64,000 nucleotides of DNA from AC-49 sp963817035 (GTDB lineage Bacteria; Actinomycetota; Thermoleophilia; Solirubrobacterales; Solirubrobacteraceae): contig CAWFMM010000003.1 in assembly GCA_963817035.1 (NCBI GenBank), positions 372,001 to 436,000 of the forward strand, given 5' to 3'. How positions within the stretch are numbered: position 1 is the first letter of the stretch; each line of letters begins with the position of its first letter. Of this stretch, positions 50,294 through 57,869 are shown one piece after another. The translations under genes and the position numbers were made by a program. Under the pieces are notes generated by a model. It made no database searches. It saw nothing but the letters and a program-made list of their open reading frames with translations, and was not told the origin of the DNA.

Positions 50294-51049
50294 CTACGAG
50301 ACGCGGTGCCGGTCGAACCCCGGGGTGACGAGTACGGTTTCGTCGGCGAGGATCGTCATGGCACCGTAGCCCGAGAGTGTCGTGGTCCACTGCGCCCCGT
50401 CGAGGCCCATCGCGAACGCCGCGGTCGCGTAGGCATCGGCGGTGCCCAGATCCGGTCCGGCGACCGAGACCGAGAGAACGCCGCTGGGCGCGCCGCCGCC
50501 GACCGGGTCGACGATGTGCTCGCCGCGTTCGTACGTACCCGATGTCGCAACCGCGAGGGCCGACGACTCGAGCACCGCGGCCAGGGCGTCGCGCTGCAGG
50601 GGATGCTGGATGCCGATCCGCCACCGTTCACTGGGCGCGGGCCGTCCGTGGACCCGCACGTCCCCGCCCGCGTTGATCGACCAGTCGCACATCCCCGCCT
50701 CGGTCAGCAGATCGGCCGCGCGGTCCACCGCCCAGCCCTTCACCAGGCCGGTGGGATCGATGCCTCCATCGCCGGCGCAAAGCGACGCGGCATCGAAGTA
50801 GCCGCCCGTCTCCGCGCGCAGCTCGACGCAGCGCTCAATGACGCCCCACACGTCCGGATCGGCGTCAGCGACGTCGAGCTCACCGCGATTGATGCGGGAG
50901 ATGTCACTGTCCGCGCGGTAGGTGCTGAACACCGCGTCGACGTGCCGGAACCATCCGTACGCGCGGTCGATCAGATCGGCATTGGCGCCCGCGTCGCGGA
51001 CGTCGATGCCGATCGGCATCCCCATGATGTGCTCGACCGCAAAGGCCAT
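50294..51049 (-). CDS. apbE: FAD:protein FMN transferase (ApbE family)
   Basis: A 251-residue flavin transferase, shorter than many exported ApbE proteins because it lacks a signal peptide. It moves FMN from FAD to a threonine or serine of a target protein. Motifs are HIMGMPIGIDV at the N-terminus, FSTYRADSDISRINRGE, DPTGLVKGWAVDRAADLL, WSINAGGDVRVHG with the FAD loop, HIVDPVGG and GTADAYATAAFAMG with the metal-binding TADA(Y)AT motif. It lies nine bases downstream of an FMN-binding-domain gene carrying the acceptor motif, which is its obvious target. The lack of a signal would place the reaction in the cytosol unless export occurs another way. Confidence 0.93.
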   Translation of the reverse strand: MAFAVEHIMGMPIGIDVRDAGANADLIDRAYGWFRHVDAVFSTYRADSDISRINRGELDVADADPDVWGVIERCVELRAETGGYFDAASLCAGDGGIDPTGLVKGWAVDRAADLLTEAGMCDWSINAGGDVRVHGRPAPSERWRIGIQHPLQRDALAAVLESSALAVATSGTYERGEHIVDPVGGGAPSGVLSVSVAGPDLGTADAYATAAFAMGLDGAQWTTTLSGYGAMTILADETVLVTPGFDRHRVS

Positions 51050-51057
51050 CGTCGGGA

Positions 51058-51414
51058 TTAGAGGTGAGCCTTGTCGAGCGCGGCCTGCAGCGATTGTGCG
51101 TAGGCGTTGCTGGTGTACGTGGCGCCCGAGACGATGTTGATCTGTGCGCTCTGCGCCTTCAATACCTCCTGGCGCAGCAGCGGCCCGGCCTGGCTGTTGA
51201 TGCGCTGCGAGCGTGGTCGCTCGGTTGGCATGACCGCGGTGACCCTGACGATCTTCTTGCCGCGCACGCCGATCGTCACCGTCACGGGCCCGAACTTCAT
51301 GTTGACAGCGGGGCCGCGGTAGGTCTTCGTCGTGGCTGCCGTGGCCGTGGCGAGGGCCGACGGCGAGAACGCCGCGGCGATCGTGGTCATGAGAACTGCG
51401 ATATGCCTGTTCAT
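51058..51414 (-). CDS. FMN-binding domain protein (flavinylated, exported)
   Basis: A 118-residue exported electron carrier. Residues 1-27 form a signal peptide (HIAVLMTTIAAAFSPSALAT, then ATA). The FMN-binding domain follows with GPAVNMKFGPVTVTIGVRGK and INIVSGATYTSNAYAQSLQ. The threonine of SGATYTS is where ApbE attaches FMN covalently through phosphate. The length is that of a single domain. It sits between apbE and a ferric-reductase-like membrane flavoprotein on the minus strand, the layout of extracytosolic flavinylation systems, where it would accept electrons from the membrane protein. Confidence 0.92.
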   Translation of the reverse strand: MNRHIAVLMTTIAAAFSPSALATATAATTKTYRGPAVNMKFGPVTVTIGVRGKKIVRVTAVMPTERPRSQRINSQAGPLLRQEVLKAQSAQINIVSGATYTSNAYAQSLQAALDKAHL

Positions 51415-51431
51415 AGGGCTCCTTCTGGGGT

Positions 51432-52808
51432 TCAGAGCGCGAAGCGCTCGGTGTGGATGTGCTTGCGCGGGACGTCGGCGTCCCGGACCGCCTTCGCGAT
51501 CACGTTGGTCATCGCGGGCGGTCCGCAGAGGTACACCTCGCGCGCGGGAAGATCCGGGACGAGCTCGCGCAGATGCTCCGCCGTGAGCAGGCGCGCGCCG
51601 TCGTCGGTGGCGTGGTCGCCGACGACGTAGTGCACCGTCACGCCGTCCCGCGCGGCGATCTCGTCGAGCTCGTCACGGAACACGATGTCGTCGTCGCGCA
51701 GCGCGCGGTAGATGACCGTCACGTCGCCGTCGAACTCCTCGACCATCGCCCGCACGGGCGTGATGCCGATGCCGCCCGCGATCAGTGCGACGGACTCACG
51801 GCGGCGCACGGCGCCGGTGAACATGCCGAAGGGCCCCTCGGCCAGCACGCGTGTCCCCGGCTTCAGCTCACCGATCCGCGCGGTATAGCCGCCGACGGCC
51901 TTCACGGTGATCCGGAGCCCGTCAGGCCCGGGGAGCGCGGAAAGCGAGAACGGGTGGGCCTCCCACGGACGCCCGCCGCGACCGAGAAACCGCCACAGGA
52001 AGAACTGGCCGGCACGGGCGCCCAGGCGATCGAGGTGCCGCCCGGTGATCCGCACCGAGACCACACCTGGGCCCTCCCGCTGCACCGACGCGACGCGCAG
52101 GCCGAAGTAGGCGGCCCGGCCGAGGGGGCGCGCGACCCGGAAGACGACGAGCATGGCCAACGTGAAGACGTACAGCGCCGTCCAATATGCCGACGCCGTT
52201 GCGTTGACCGTCAGCTCGTTGCCGGTGGGGATCTGGTGACTCCAGGAGAGCGCGATGCCGACGTATGCGGTCAGGTGCACGAGGTGCCAGAGCTCGTACG
52301 GCAACCGGCGGCGCGCCACGACCAGCGAACTGATGACGACAAGCAGCAGCAGCCCGGTTCCGATCGTCGCCGTGATGAGTCCCGGATAGTCGTTGGCCAG
52401 CGAGGAGATCTCGCTGCCCAGCGAGATCGCGTCGGCCTGCTGGTAGCCCCACGTGATGAAGACCATGTGCGCGAGCAGCAGGCCGATGCACACCTTCCCG
52501 TTGCGTCGGTGCCACACGGTCAGCCGATCGAACCCAACGAGGCGCTCCAGCGGTGGCAGGCGCGAGAGCATCAGGACCTGCAGCAGCGCCGAATATGCGC
52601 CAAGCAACCCCGTGATCCGTCCGATGCTCGTCAGCCGATCTGCACCGGTTCTCGCCCCGGAGATCCCGCCGCCATGCAGCCACAGGTAGACGATCACGCC
52701 CGCATTGGCGACCACGATCGCCCACAGCACCCACCCCACGGGACTGCGCGCACGCGACCTCGCGGGCGTGAACGAATTGGCCGGCAGGATGGCAGCGGTC
52801 TCGGCCAC
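51432..52808 (-). CDS. Ferric reductase-like transmembrane flavoprotein (FAD/NAD(P)-binding)
   Basis: A 458-residue membrane oxidoreductase. The first 225 residues contain six likely transmembrane helices (VGWVLWAIVVANAGVIVYLW; GLLGAYSALLQVLMLSRL; CIGLLLAHMVFITWGY; ITATIGTGLLLLVVISSLVV; WHLVHLTAYVGIALSWSH; WTALYVFTLAMLVVFRVA), with heme-ligand-type histidines in WHRRNGK, LAHMVF, LVHLTAY and SWSHQI. The C-terminal half is a ferredoxin-NADP reductase module: EAHPFSLSALPG (FAD), ALIAGGIGITPVRAMVEEF and VYLCGPPAMTNVIAKAV (nucleotide). It should take electrons from NAD(P)H across the membrane to the flavinylated protein. It heads the trio with the FMN-binding protein and ApbE. Confidence 0.92.
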   Translation of the reverse strand: MAETAAILPANSFTPARSRARSPVGWVLWAIVVANAGVIVYLWLHGGGISGARTGADRLTSIGRITGLLGAYSALLQVLMLSRLPPLERLVGFDRLTVWHRRNGKVCIGLLLAHMVFITWGYQQADAISLGSEISSLANDYPGLITATIGTGLLLLVVISSLVVARRRLPYELWHLVHLTAYVGIALSWSHQIPTGNELTVNATASAYWTALYVFTLAMLVVFRVARPLGRAAYFGLRVASVQREGPGVVSVRITGRHLDRLGARAGQFFLWRFLGRGGRPWEAHPFSLSALPGPDGLRITVKAVGGYTARIGELKPGTRVLAEGPFGMFTGAVRRRESVALIAGGIGITPVRAMVEEFDGDVTVIYRALRDDDIVFRDELDEIAARDGVTVHYVVGDHATDDGARLLTAEHLRELVPDLPAREVYLCGPPAMTNVIAKAVRDADVPRKHIHTERFAL

Positions 52809-53016
52809 GGACCGGCGACTCTCGACGCCGCCGGTAGCAGCCGGCTAAGCGGACCGTGAGAAACGTCTTAGTTGCTCGGCTTCCCGGCCTTGATCGTGGC
52901 CTTCGCAGCGGGGCCCCCTTGCGTTGCCCCGCGTCAGGCCGGTCGCGCCGACGGTCGACGCGATCGAAGTGAACGTCGCGGGCGCGGATATAGGGACGCT
53001 CGCGCTCTCGGACGAC

Positions 53017-53043
53017 GGAAGGGGCGCCCACGGCGCCCCTTCC
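53017..53043. terminator. Perfect hairpin terminator downstream of the LLM gene
   Basis: GGAAGGGGCGCC (53017-53028), a 3-base loop and GGCGCCCCTTCC (53032-53043) form a perfect 12-bp stem, about 50 bases past the stop of the minus-strand LLM gene. The rest of 52809-53094 holds no gene; around 52868-52915 the minus strand reads AAKATIKAGKPSN before a stop, perhaps a gene remnant. Confidence 0.7.
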
Positions 53044-53094
53044 CCACACGTCCTCGCCGCGCTGTTTCGCGCCGCAGCAAACGCAGGCCGAGCC

Positions 53095-54117
53095 CTACGT
53101 CTTCGCCGCGACCCGCTCAGACACGAACGGGATCACGTGCTCGCCGTAGGACCGCAGCGTCGCGTCCTTCGCGTCGTGCTGGAGGTACAGGGCGAACTGG
53201 TCGACGCCCAGCGCCTCGAGCTCCTGCAGCCGCGCGATCTGCACCGCCGGCGGGCCGATCAGGCAGAAGCGGTCGACGATGTCGTCGGGAACGAACTTCG
53301 TGTGCGTGTTCTCGGCGCGGCCGTGCTCGTTGTAGTCGTAGCCCTCGCGCGCCTTGATGTAGTCGGTCAGCGCCGTCGGCACGCCGGCCGCGCCGTCGGC
53401 GCCGTAGCGGGCGACGATGTCGGCGACGTGGTTGCCGACCATCCCGCCGAACCACCGGCACTGGTCGCGGCCGTGGGCGAGATCCTCGGTCACATAGGCC
53501 GGCGCGGCGACGCAGATCTTCACCGCGTCGGGGTCGCGCCCGGCGTTGGCGGCTGCCTTGCGCACCGTCGCGATCGACCACTCGGTGACCGTCGGGTCGG
53601 CCAGCTGGAGGATGAACCCGTCGCCGACCTCGCCGGCCAGCCCGAGCGCCATCGGCCCGTAGCCGGCGACCCAGATCGGCAGCTTCGAATCCGGGTTCCA
53701 CGGCAGCCGCAGCGTGGTGCCCTTGTACTCCGCCGCCTCGCCGTTGGTCAGCGCCCGGATGACGGCGATGCACTCGCGCAGCTCGGCGATCTTCACCGGG
53801 CGGCCGTTGATCACGCGCACGGCGGAGTCGCCGCGGCCGATCCCGCAGATCGTGCGGTTGCCGTACATCTCGTTGAGCGTCGCGAACAGCGAGGCCGTCA
53901 CGGTCCAGTCGCGCGTCGCGGGGTTGGTGACCATCGGCCCGACGTGGAGCTTGTGGGTCTCGTTGAGGATCCGGCTGTAGATGACGAACGGCTCCTCCCA
54001 CAGCAGGTGCGAATCGAACGTCCACGCGTGCGAGAAGCCGTAGGTCTCCGCCTGCTTGGCCAGATCGATGACCCGTGCGGCGGGCGGGTCGGTTTGCAGA
54101 ACGACACCGAAATCCAT
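53095..54117 (-). CDS. LLM class flavin-dependent oxidoreductase (probable F420 type)
   Basis: A 340-residue TIM-barrel luciferase-like oxidoreductase. MDFGVVLQTDPPAARVIDLA and SHAWTFDSHLLWEEPFVIYS form the N-terminal part. LHVGPMVTNPATRDWTVTAS is the typical motif with a non-prolyl cis peptide region. RTICGIGRGDSAVRVINGRP and LPIWVAGYGPMALGLAGEVG follow; the last is the usual phosphate-binding part. This type is often linked to cofactor F420 and occurs next to hydantoinase genes in actinobacteria. The gene starts three bases after the carbamoylase stop, so it belongs to the pyrimidine/hydantoin operon, perhaps doing the redox step on the ring or its breakdown product. Confidence 0.9.
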   Translation of the reverse strand: MDFGVVLQTDPPAARVIDLAKQAETYGFSHAWTFDSHLLWEEPFVIYSRILNETHKLHVGPMVTNPATRDWTVTASLFATLNEMYGNRTICGIGRGDSAVRVINGRPVKIAELRECIAVIRALTNGEAAEYKGTTLRLPWNPDSKLPIWVAGYGPMALGLAGEVGDGFILQLADPTVTEWSIATVRKAAANAGRDPDAVKICVAAPAYVTEDLAHGRDQCRWFGGMVGNHVADIVARYGADGAAGVPTALTDYIKAREGYDYNEHGRAENTHTKFVPDDIVDRFCLIGPPAVQIARLQELEALGVDQFALYLQHDAKDATLRSYGEHVIPFVSERVAAKT

Positions 54118-54120
54118 CTC

Positions 54121-55377
54121 TCATGCCTCTTTCAGATCGCCGGCCGCGATCAGGTTCAGGGCGCCGGCCACGGTGCGGCCGTACGCGTCGATTGCGATCC
54201 GTAGCGCGCTGTCCGGTGAGTCCTCGATCTCGGTGTGCGAGACCGGGGGATCGGACTGGGCGAAGATCATCACCGTCGGCACGAGGCGCCCGATCTCGGT
54301 CGCGTCGTGCAGCGGGCCGCTGGGAATCGGCTCCCCGTCGCCGCCGCCCGCAGCGGCGACCGCCTCGCGCGCGAGCGCGACAAGCTGCGGATGAAACGGC
54401 GTCGGCGTGGCGCCGAAGACGCGGTTCATCTGCACCGTGCAGTCGAAGTGCCTCGCGCCGCTCTCGCACGCCGCCTCGCACTCGTCGCGCATCGTGGCGA
54501 GCGTCGCGGCGTCGAGGTGGCGCATGTCGAGCATCATCTCGCTGAACCCCGCAACCGCGGTGATGATGGCCGGCTGCGAGCGGATCGAGCCGACGGTCGT
54601 GACCCCGTTGTGGCGGATGCCGACCTCGCGGATCGCCAGCGCGGCGGTCGCCGCGGCGGCGAGCGTGTCGCGGCGCAGGTGCATCGGCGTCGAGCCGGCG
54701 TGGGCGGACTGGCCGGAGAACTCGACGAGGTAGCGCTCGTCGCCGACCGTCCCGGCAACCGCGGAGGCCGGCCGCCCGGTGTCGAGCAGGACGGGGCCCT
54801 GCTCGATGTGCAGCTCGAAGTAGGCCAGGGCGCCGTCGAGCCGCGCGGTCGCGGCGCTCGCGCCGTCGAGGTCGATCCCGTTCTCGGCCATCGCGTCCTG
54901 CAGGCGAACGCCGGTGGCATCGAGCAGAACACGGACCTCGTTGGGCACGAGCGTGCCCGCGACGGCCGAGGAGCCGACGAGCGAACGGCCGAAGCGCGCA
55001 CCCTCCTCGTCGGCCCAGTCGACGAGCCGAACCGAGACCGGCGGCGGCGTGCCGGTCGCCGCCAGCGCGCGCAGGAAGCCGAGCGCGGTCGCCACGCCGA
55101 GCGCACCGTCGAGCCAGCCCCCGGAGGGGACGGCGTCGATGTGCGAGCCGACGATGATGAACTCCTCGCGCTCGCCCGGCAGGGTCGCCCACAGGTTTCC
55201 GGCGGCGTCGCGCTCGACGGTCACCGGCAGCGCGTCGAGCTTGGCCTGAAGCCACGCCCGCGCGTCGCGCCAGTCCTGCGACCAGGCCAGGCGCTTGGCG
55301 CCGGCGTGCCTGCCGCCACTGGCCTCGGCGAGCTCATCGAGGTCGGCGAGGACGCCGTCGACGTCGATCGACGTCAT
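54121..55377 (-). CDS. Zn-dependent M20 hydrolase (N-carbamoyl-beta-alanine/allantoate amidohydrolase type)
   Basis: A 418-residue amidase of the M20 family that removes the carbamoyl group from N-carbamoyl amino acids. Metal ligands are in IVGSHIDAVPSGGWLDGALG (histidine and aspartate), WADEEGARFGRSLVGSS (glutamate pair), FELHIEQGPVLLDTG (histidine) and VSHTEIEDSPDSA near the C-terminus (histidine). The dimerisation domain includes GQSAHAGSTPMHLRRDTLAA, where histidine and arginine bind substrate. ATG 55377 overlaps the hydantoinase stop (ATGA), so the two are co-translated. Hydantoinase opens the dihydropyrimidine ring and this enzyme hydrolyses the carbamoyl product to a beta-amino acid. 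Confidence 0.93.
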   Translation of the reverse strand: MTSIDVDGVLADLDELAEASGGRHAGAKRLAWSQDWRDARAWLQAKLDALPVTVERDAAGNLWATLPGEREEFIIVGSHIDAVPSGGWLDGALGVATALGFLRALAATGTPPPVSVRLVDWADEEGARFGRSLVGSSAVAGTLVPNEVRVLLDATGVRLQDAMAENGIDLDGASAATARLDGALAYFELHIEQGPVLLDTGRPASAVAGTVGDERYLVEFSGQSAHAGSTPMHLRRDTLAAAATAALAIREVGIRHNGVTTVGSIRSQPAIITAVAGFSEMMLDMRHLDAATLATMRDECEAACESGARHFDCTVQMNRVFGATPTPFHPQLVALAREAVAAAGGGDGEPIPSGPLHDATEIGRLVPTVMIFAQSDPPVSHTEIEDSPDSALRIAIDAYGRTVAGALNLIAAGDLKEA

Positions 55378-56756
55378 CCGGTGGCCCGCGCGACGTAGCG
55401 GCCGTGACCGGGCGAGGTCCTGATCTCCCCCTGGTCGTAGACGAGCGTGCCGCGACAGTAGGTCTGCCGCACCGAGGCGCTGGCCGTCTCGCCCTCGTAG
55501 AGGTCGTAGTCGACGTTCATCAGCGAGTTTGCGATGCCGTAGGGCTTCGGGGTGTCGGGATCGAAGACGACGATGTCGGCGTCCTTGCCCGGCGCGATCG
55601 CGCCCTTGGTCGTCAGTCCGAAGCGCCGCGCGACGGTCGTACTCGTGCGATCGACGAGCTGCTCCGGCGTGATGTGGCCGGCGACGACGCCCTCGTCCCA
55701 CAGCTTGGCCAGGCGGTGCTGGATGACCGGCAGGCCGTTGGGGACCAGCGAGAAGTCGTCGAGACCGCGGCTCTTCTGCTCGTCGTCGAACGGGCAGTGG
55801 TCGGTCGAGACGCTCTCCAGCACGCCGCGGGAGAGGTAGTCCCACAGCGGCTGGTGGTTGGACTCGTCGCGCAGCGGCGGCGAGCAGATGTAGCGACAGC
55901 CCTCGACGCCGGGGCGGCGCAGGTCGTCGATCGTGTTGACGAGGTACTGGGTGCACGTCTCGCCGGCGACCTTCGCGCCGAGCTGCTGGGCGGCCTCGAT
56001 CTCCGCGGCCGCCGCCGCACACGTGACGTGGACGACGAACAGCGACGCGCCGGTGTGCTGCGCGATCCGCGCGGCGCGGCCCGTCGCCTCGGCCTCGACC
56101 ATCTCGGGCCGGGTCAGCGCGTGGTTGATCGCCGACGTGTCACCGGCCGCAAGCGCGCGCGTGACGAACAGGTCGACGAGGTCGCCGTTCTCGGCGTGGA
56201 CCATGGTCAGCGCGCCGAGGTCGCGCGCACGATCCATGACCGCCGCGAGCTCGTCGTCGCGGACCATCAGCGCGCCCTTGTAGGCCATGAACAGCTTGAA
56301 CGACGTGACACCGGCATCGACCATCGCGGCCATGTCACCGATCGCGCCGGGGGTCGCGGCGGTGATCGCCATATGGAAGCCGTAGTCGACGTGCGCGGCG
56401 CCGTCGGCGCGACCCTGCCACTCGGCGAGCGACGAGGCGAGCGAGTCCGGGTCCTGCTGCAGCGCGAAGTCGACGATGCAGGTGGTGCCGCCGGCCGCGG
56501 CGGCCTGGGTGCCGGTGTCGTAGTCGTCCTGCGACCACATCCCCATGAACGGCATCGTCAGATGCGTGTGGTTGTCGATCAGCCCCGGCAACAGCAGGCA
56601 GCCGGAGACGTCGACGACGTGCGCATCAGCCGGCACCTCGATCGCGCCGACCGCGGCGATCCGCTCGCCGACGACGAGCACGTCGGCATCGTAGGAGCCC
56701 TCAGGGGAGACGATCCGTCCGCCGCGGAGGACCGTGCTTTGCGTCGCGCCGGTCAT
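55374..56756 (-). CDS. Dihydropyrimidinase/D-hydantoinase
   Basis: A 460-residue amidohydrolase with two metals that opens dihydrouracil, dihydrothymine or hydantoin rings. LLLPGLIDNHTHLTMPFMG has the HxH pair. FKLFMAYKGALMV contains the lysine that is carbamylated to bridge the metals. TMVHAENGDL and FVVHVTCAAA supply the later histidines, and ESVSTDHCPFDDEQKS the catalytic aspartate. SLMNVDYDLYEGETASASVR is the typical C-terminal segment. ATG 56756 lies six bases after a CAGAAT -10-like box (56763-56768, minus strand) with no ribosome binding site, so a leaderless start is likely. It is the first gene of the three-gene operon. Confidence 0.93.
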   Translation of the reverse strand: MTGATQSTVLRGGRIVSPEGSYDADVLVVGERIAAVGAIEVPADAHVVDVSGCLLLPGLIDNHTHLTMPFMGMWSQDDYDTGTQAAAAGGTTCIVDFALQQDPDSLASSLAEWQGRADGAAHVDYGFHMAITAATPGAIGDMAAMVDAGVTSFKLFMAYKGALMVRDDELAAVMDRARDLGALTMVHAENGDLVDLFVTRALAAGDTSAINHALTRPEMVEAEATGRAARIAQHTGASLFVVHVTCAAAAAEIEAAQQLGAKVAGETCTQYLVNTIDDLRRPGVEGCRYICSPPLRDESNHQPLWDYLSRGVLESVSTDHCPFDDEQKSRGLDDFSLVPNGLPVIQHRLAKLWDEGVVAGHITPEQLVDRTSTTVARRFGLTTKGAIAPGKDADIVVFDPDTPKPYGIANSLMNVDYDLYEGETASASVRQTYCRGTLVYDQGEIRTSPGHGRYVARATG

Positions 56757-56909
56757 CGCGCGATTCTGCCACGCCCGAAGACCCGTGGGCCCTCGTTCTA
56801 TGAACTGCCCGCGAGACCGCGAGGCGGTCGACAAGCACGGGTGATCGACGACGATGACGCGCAGGGCCACGGACGGCGGTGCTACCGGTAGGGTCGAGCG
56901 CGGCCCCCG

Positions 56910-57809
56910 ATGCGCAACGTCGAGCTCAGATCACGCGATCCCGAACCGGCTCGGACGCTCGAGCTCGCGCTCGCTCTGGGCGCCGAGGACCAGGGCGAGA
57001 TCGTCCAGCGCGACACGTATTTCGCGCGGGCGCGCGGGCGCGTGAAGCTCCGTGAGCAGACACCGGGCGACGACGAGCTGATCGCCCACCGCCGCCCCGA
57101 CGACATCGACGCGCGCACGAGCGAGTACCTGCGCGTCGCCGTCCCCGACGCGGCCGCGCTCAACGCCGCGCTCGACGCCGCCTACGGCACGATCGTCGTC
57201 GTCGCCAAGCGCCGCCGACTGCTGCTGTGGCAGGACGTGCGCATCCATCTCGACGAGGTCGAGGGGCTTGGGTCCTACATGGAGCTCGAGGCTGTCTCAC
57301 TGCCCGAGTCCGACCTGAGCGCCGAGCATGCGACGATCGCCCGCCTGCGCGAGACGCTCGAGATCGACGACGTCAACCTGATCGAGGCGAGCTACTCCGA
57401 CCTCCTGCTCGACGGAACGCAGGCCCTGCTCGAGGCCGCGGCGGCGGCGATGGCCCACGCCCACGCGCCGTACTCGGGCTTCCGTGTCGGCGCGGCGCTG
57501 CGCGGCGCGGGCGGCGGGATCCACGCCGCGGCCAACGTCGAGAACGCGGCCTACCCGCAGAGCCAGTGCGCGGAGGCGTCGGCGATCGGGGCACTCGTCG
57601 CGGCGGGCGAGACGCGGATCACCGCGGTCGCGGTCGTTGCGGAGAAGCTCGATGTCTGCCCGCCGTGCGGCGGCTGTCGCCAGCGCCTGTCGGAGTTCGG
57701 CGGCGCGGACACGCCGGTCCACCTCGGGCGCCCCGGGGGCGACATCACGACGGCGACGCTCGGCGAGTTGCTGCCGCTGTCGTTCGGGGTGCAGGAGCGG
57801 CAGTCGTGA
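56910..57809 (+). CDS. CYTH domain-cytidine deaminase fusion protein
   Basis: A 299-residue fusion. Residues 1-165 look like a class IV adenylate cyclase/CYTH domain: RNVELRSRDPEPARTLELAL, QRDTYFARARGRVKLREQTP, ELIAHRRPDDIDARTSEYLR, VVAKRRRLLLWQDVRIHLDE and GLGSYMELE. These give the charged tunnel that binds triphosphates. Residues about 172-292 are a full cytidine deaminase: AHAPYSGFRVGAALRG, then CAEASAIGALVAAGE (zinc cysteine and catalytic glutamate, about 220) and CPPCGGCRQRLSEFG (two more zinc cysteines, about 250). The deaminase converts cytidine to uridine. The CYTH part may bind a nucleotide for regulation. Both halves keep key residues. Confidence 0.88.
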   Translation: MRNVELRSRDPEPARTLELALALGAEDQGEIVQRDTYFARARGRVKLREQTPGDDELIAHRRPDDIDARTSEYLRVAVPDAAALNAALDAAYGTIVVVAKRRRLLLWQDVRIHLDEVEGLGSYMELEAVSLPESDLSAEHATIARLRETLEIDDVNLIEASYSDLLLDGTQALLEAAAAAMAHAHAPYSGFRVGAALRGAGGGIHAAANVENAAYPQSQCAEASAIGALVAAGETRITAVAVVAEKLDVCPPCGGCRQRLSEFGGADTPVHLGRPGGDITTATLGELLPLSFGVQERQS

Positions 57810-57869
57810 GCGCGGCCGGCACGATCACCAACCTCGCCGAGGGCATGTCCGACAAGGAGGAGTGACACC

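Noticed and set aside
51453..52859. 468-residue plus-strand frame
   Set aside because: It lies opposite the ferric-reductase-like gene and has no recognisable protein features.
53117..55255. 712-residue minus-strand frame covering the LLM and carbamoylase genes
   Set aside because: It is a frame-shifted shadow of two well-supported genes, almost entirely R, A, G and P.
57807..57865. A 19-codon frame between the deaminase and the DUF6909-type gene
   Set aside because: It is too short, has no ribosome binding site of its own, and its end contains the ribosome binding site of the next gene.
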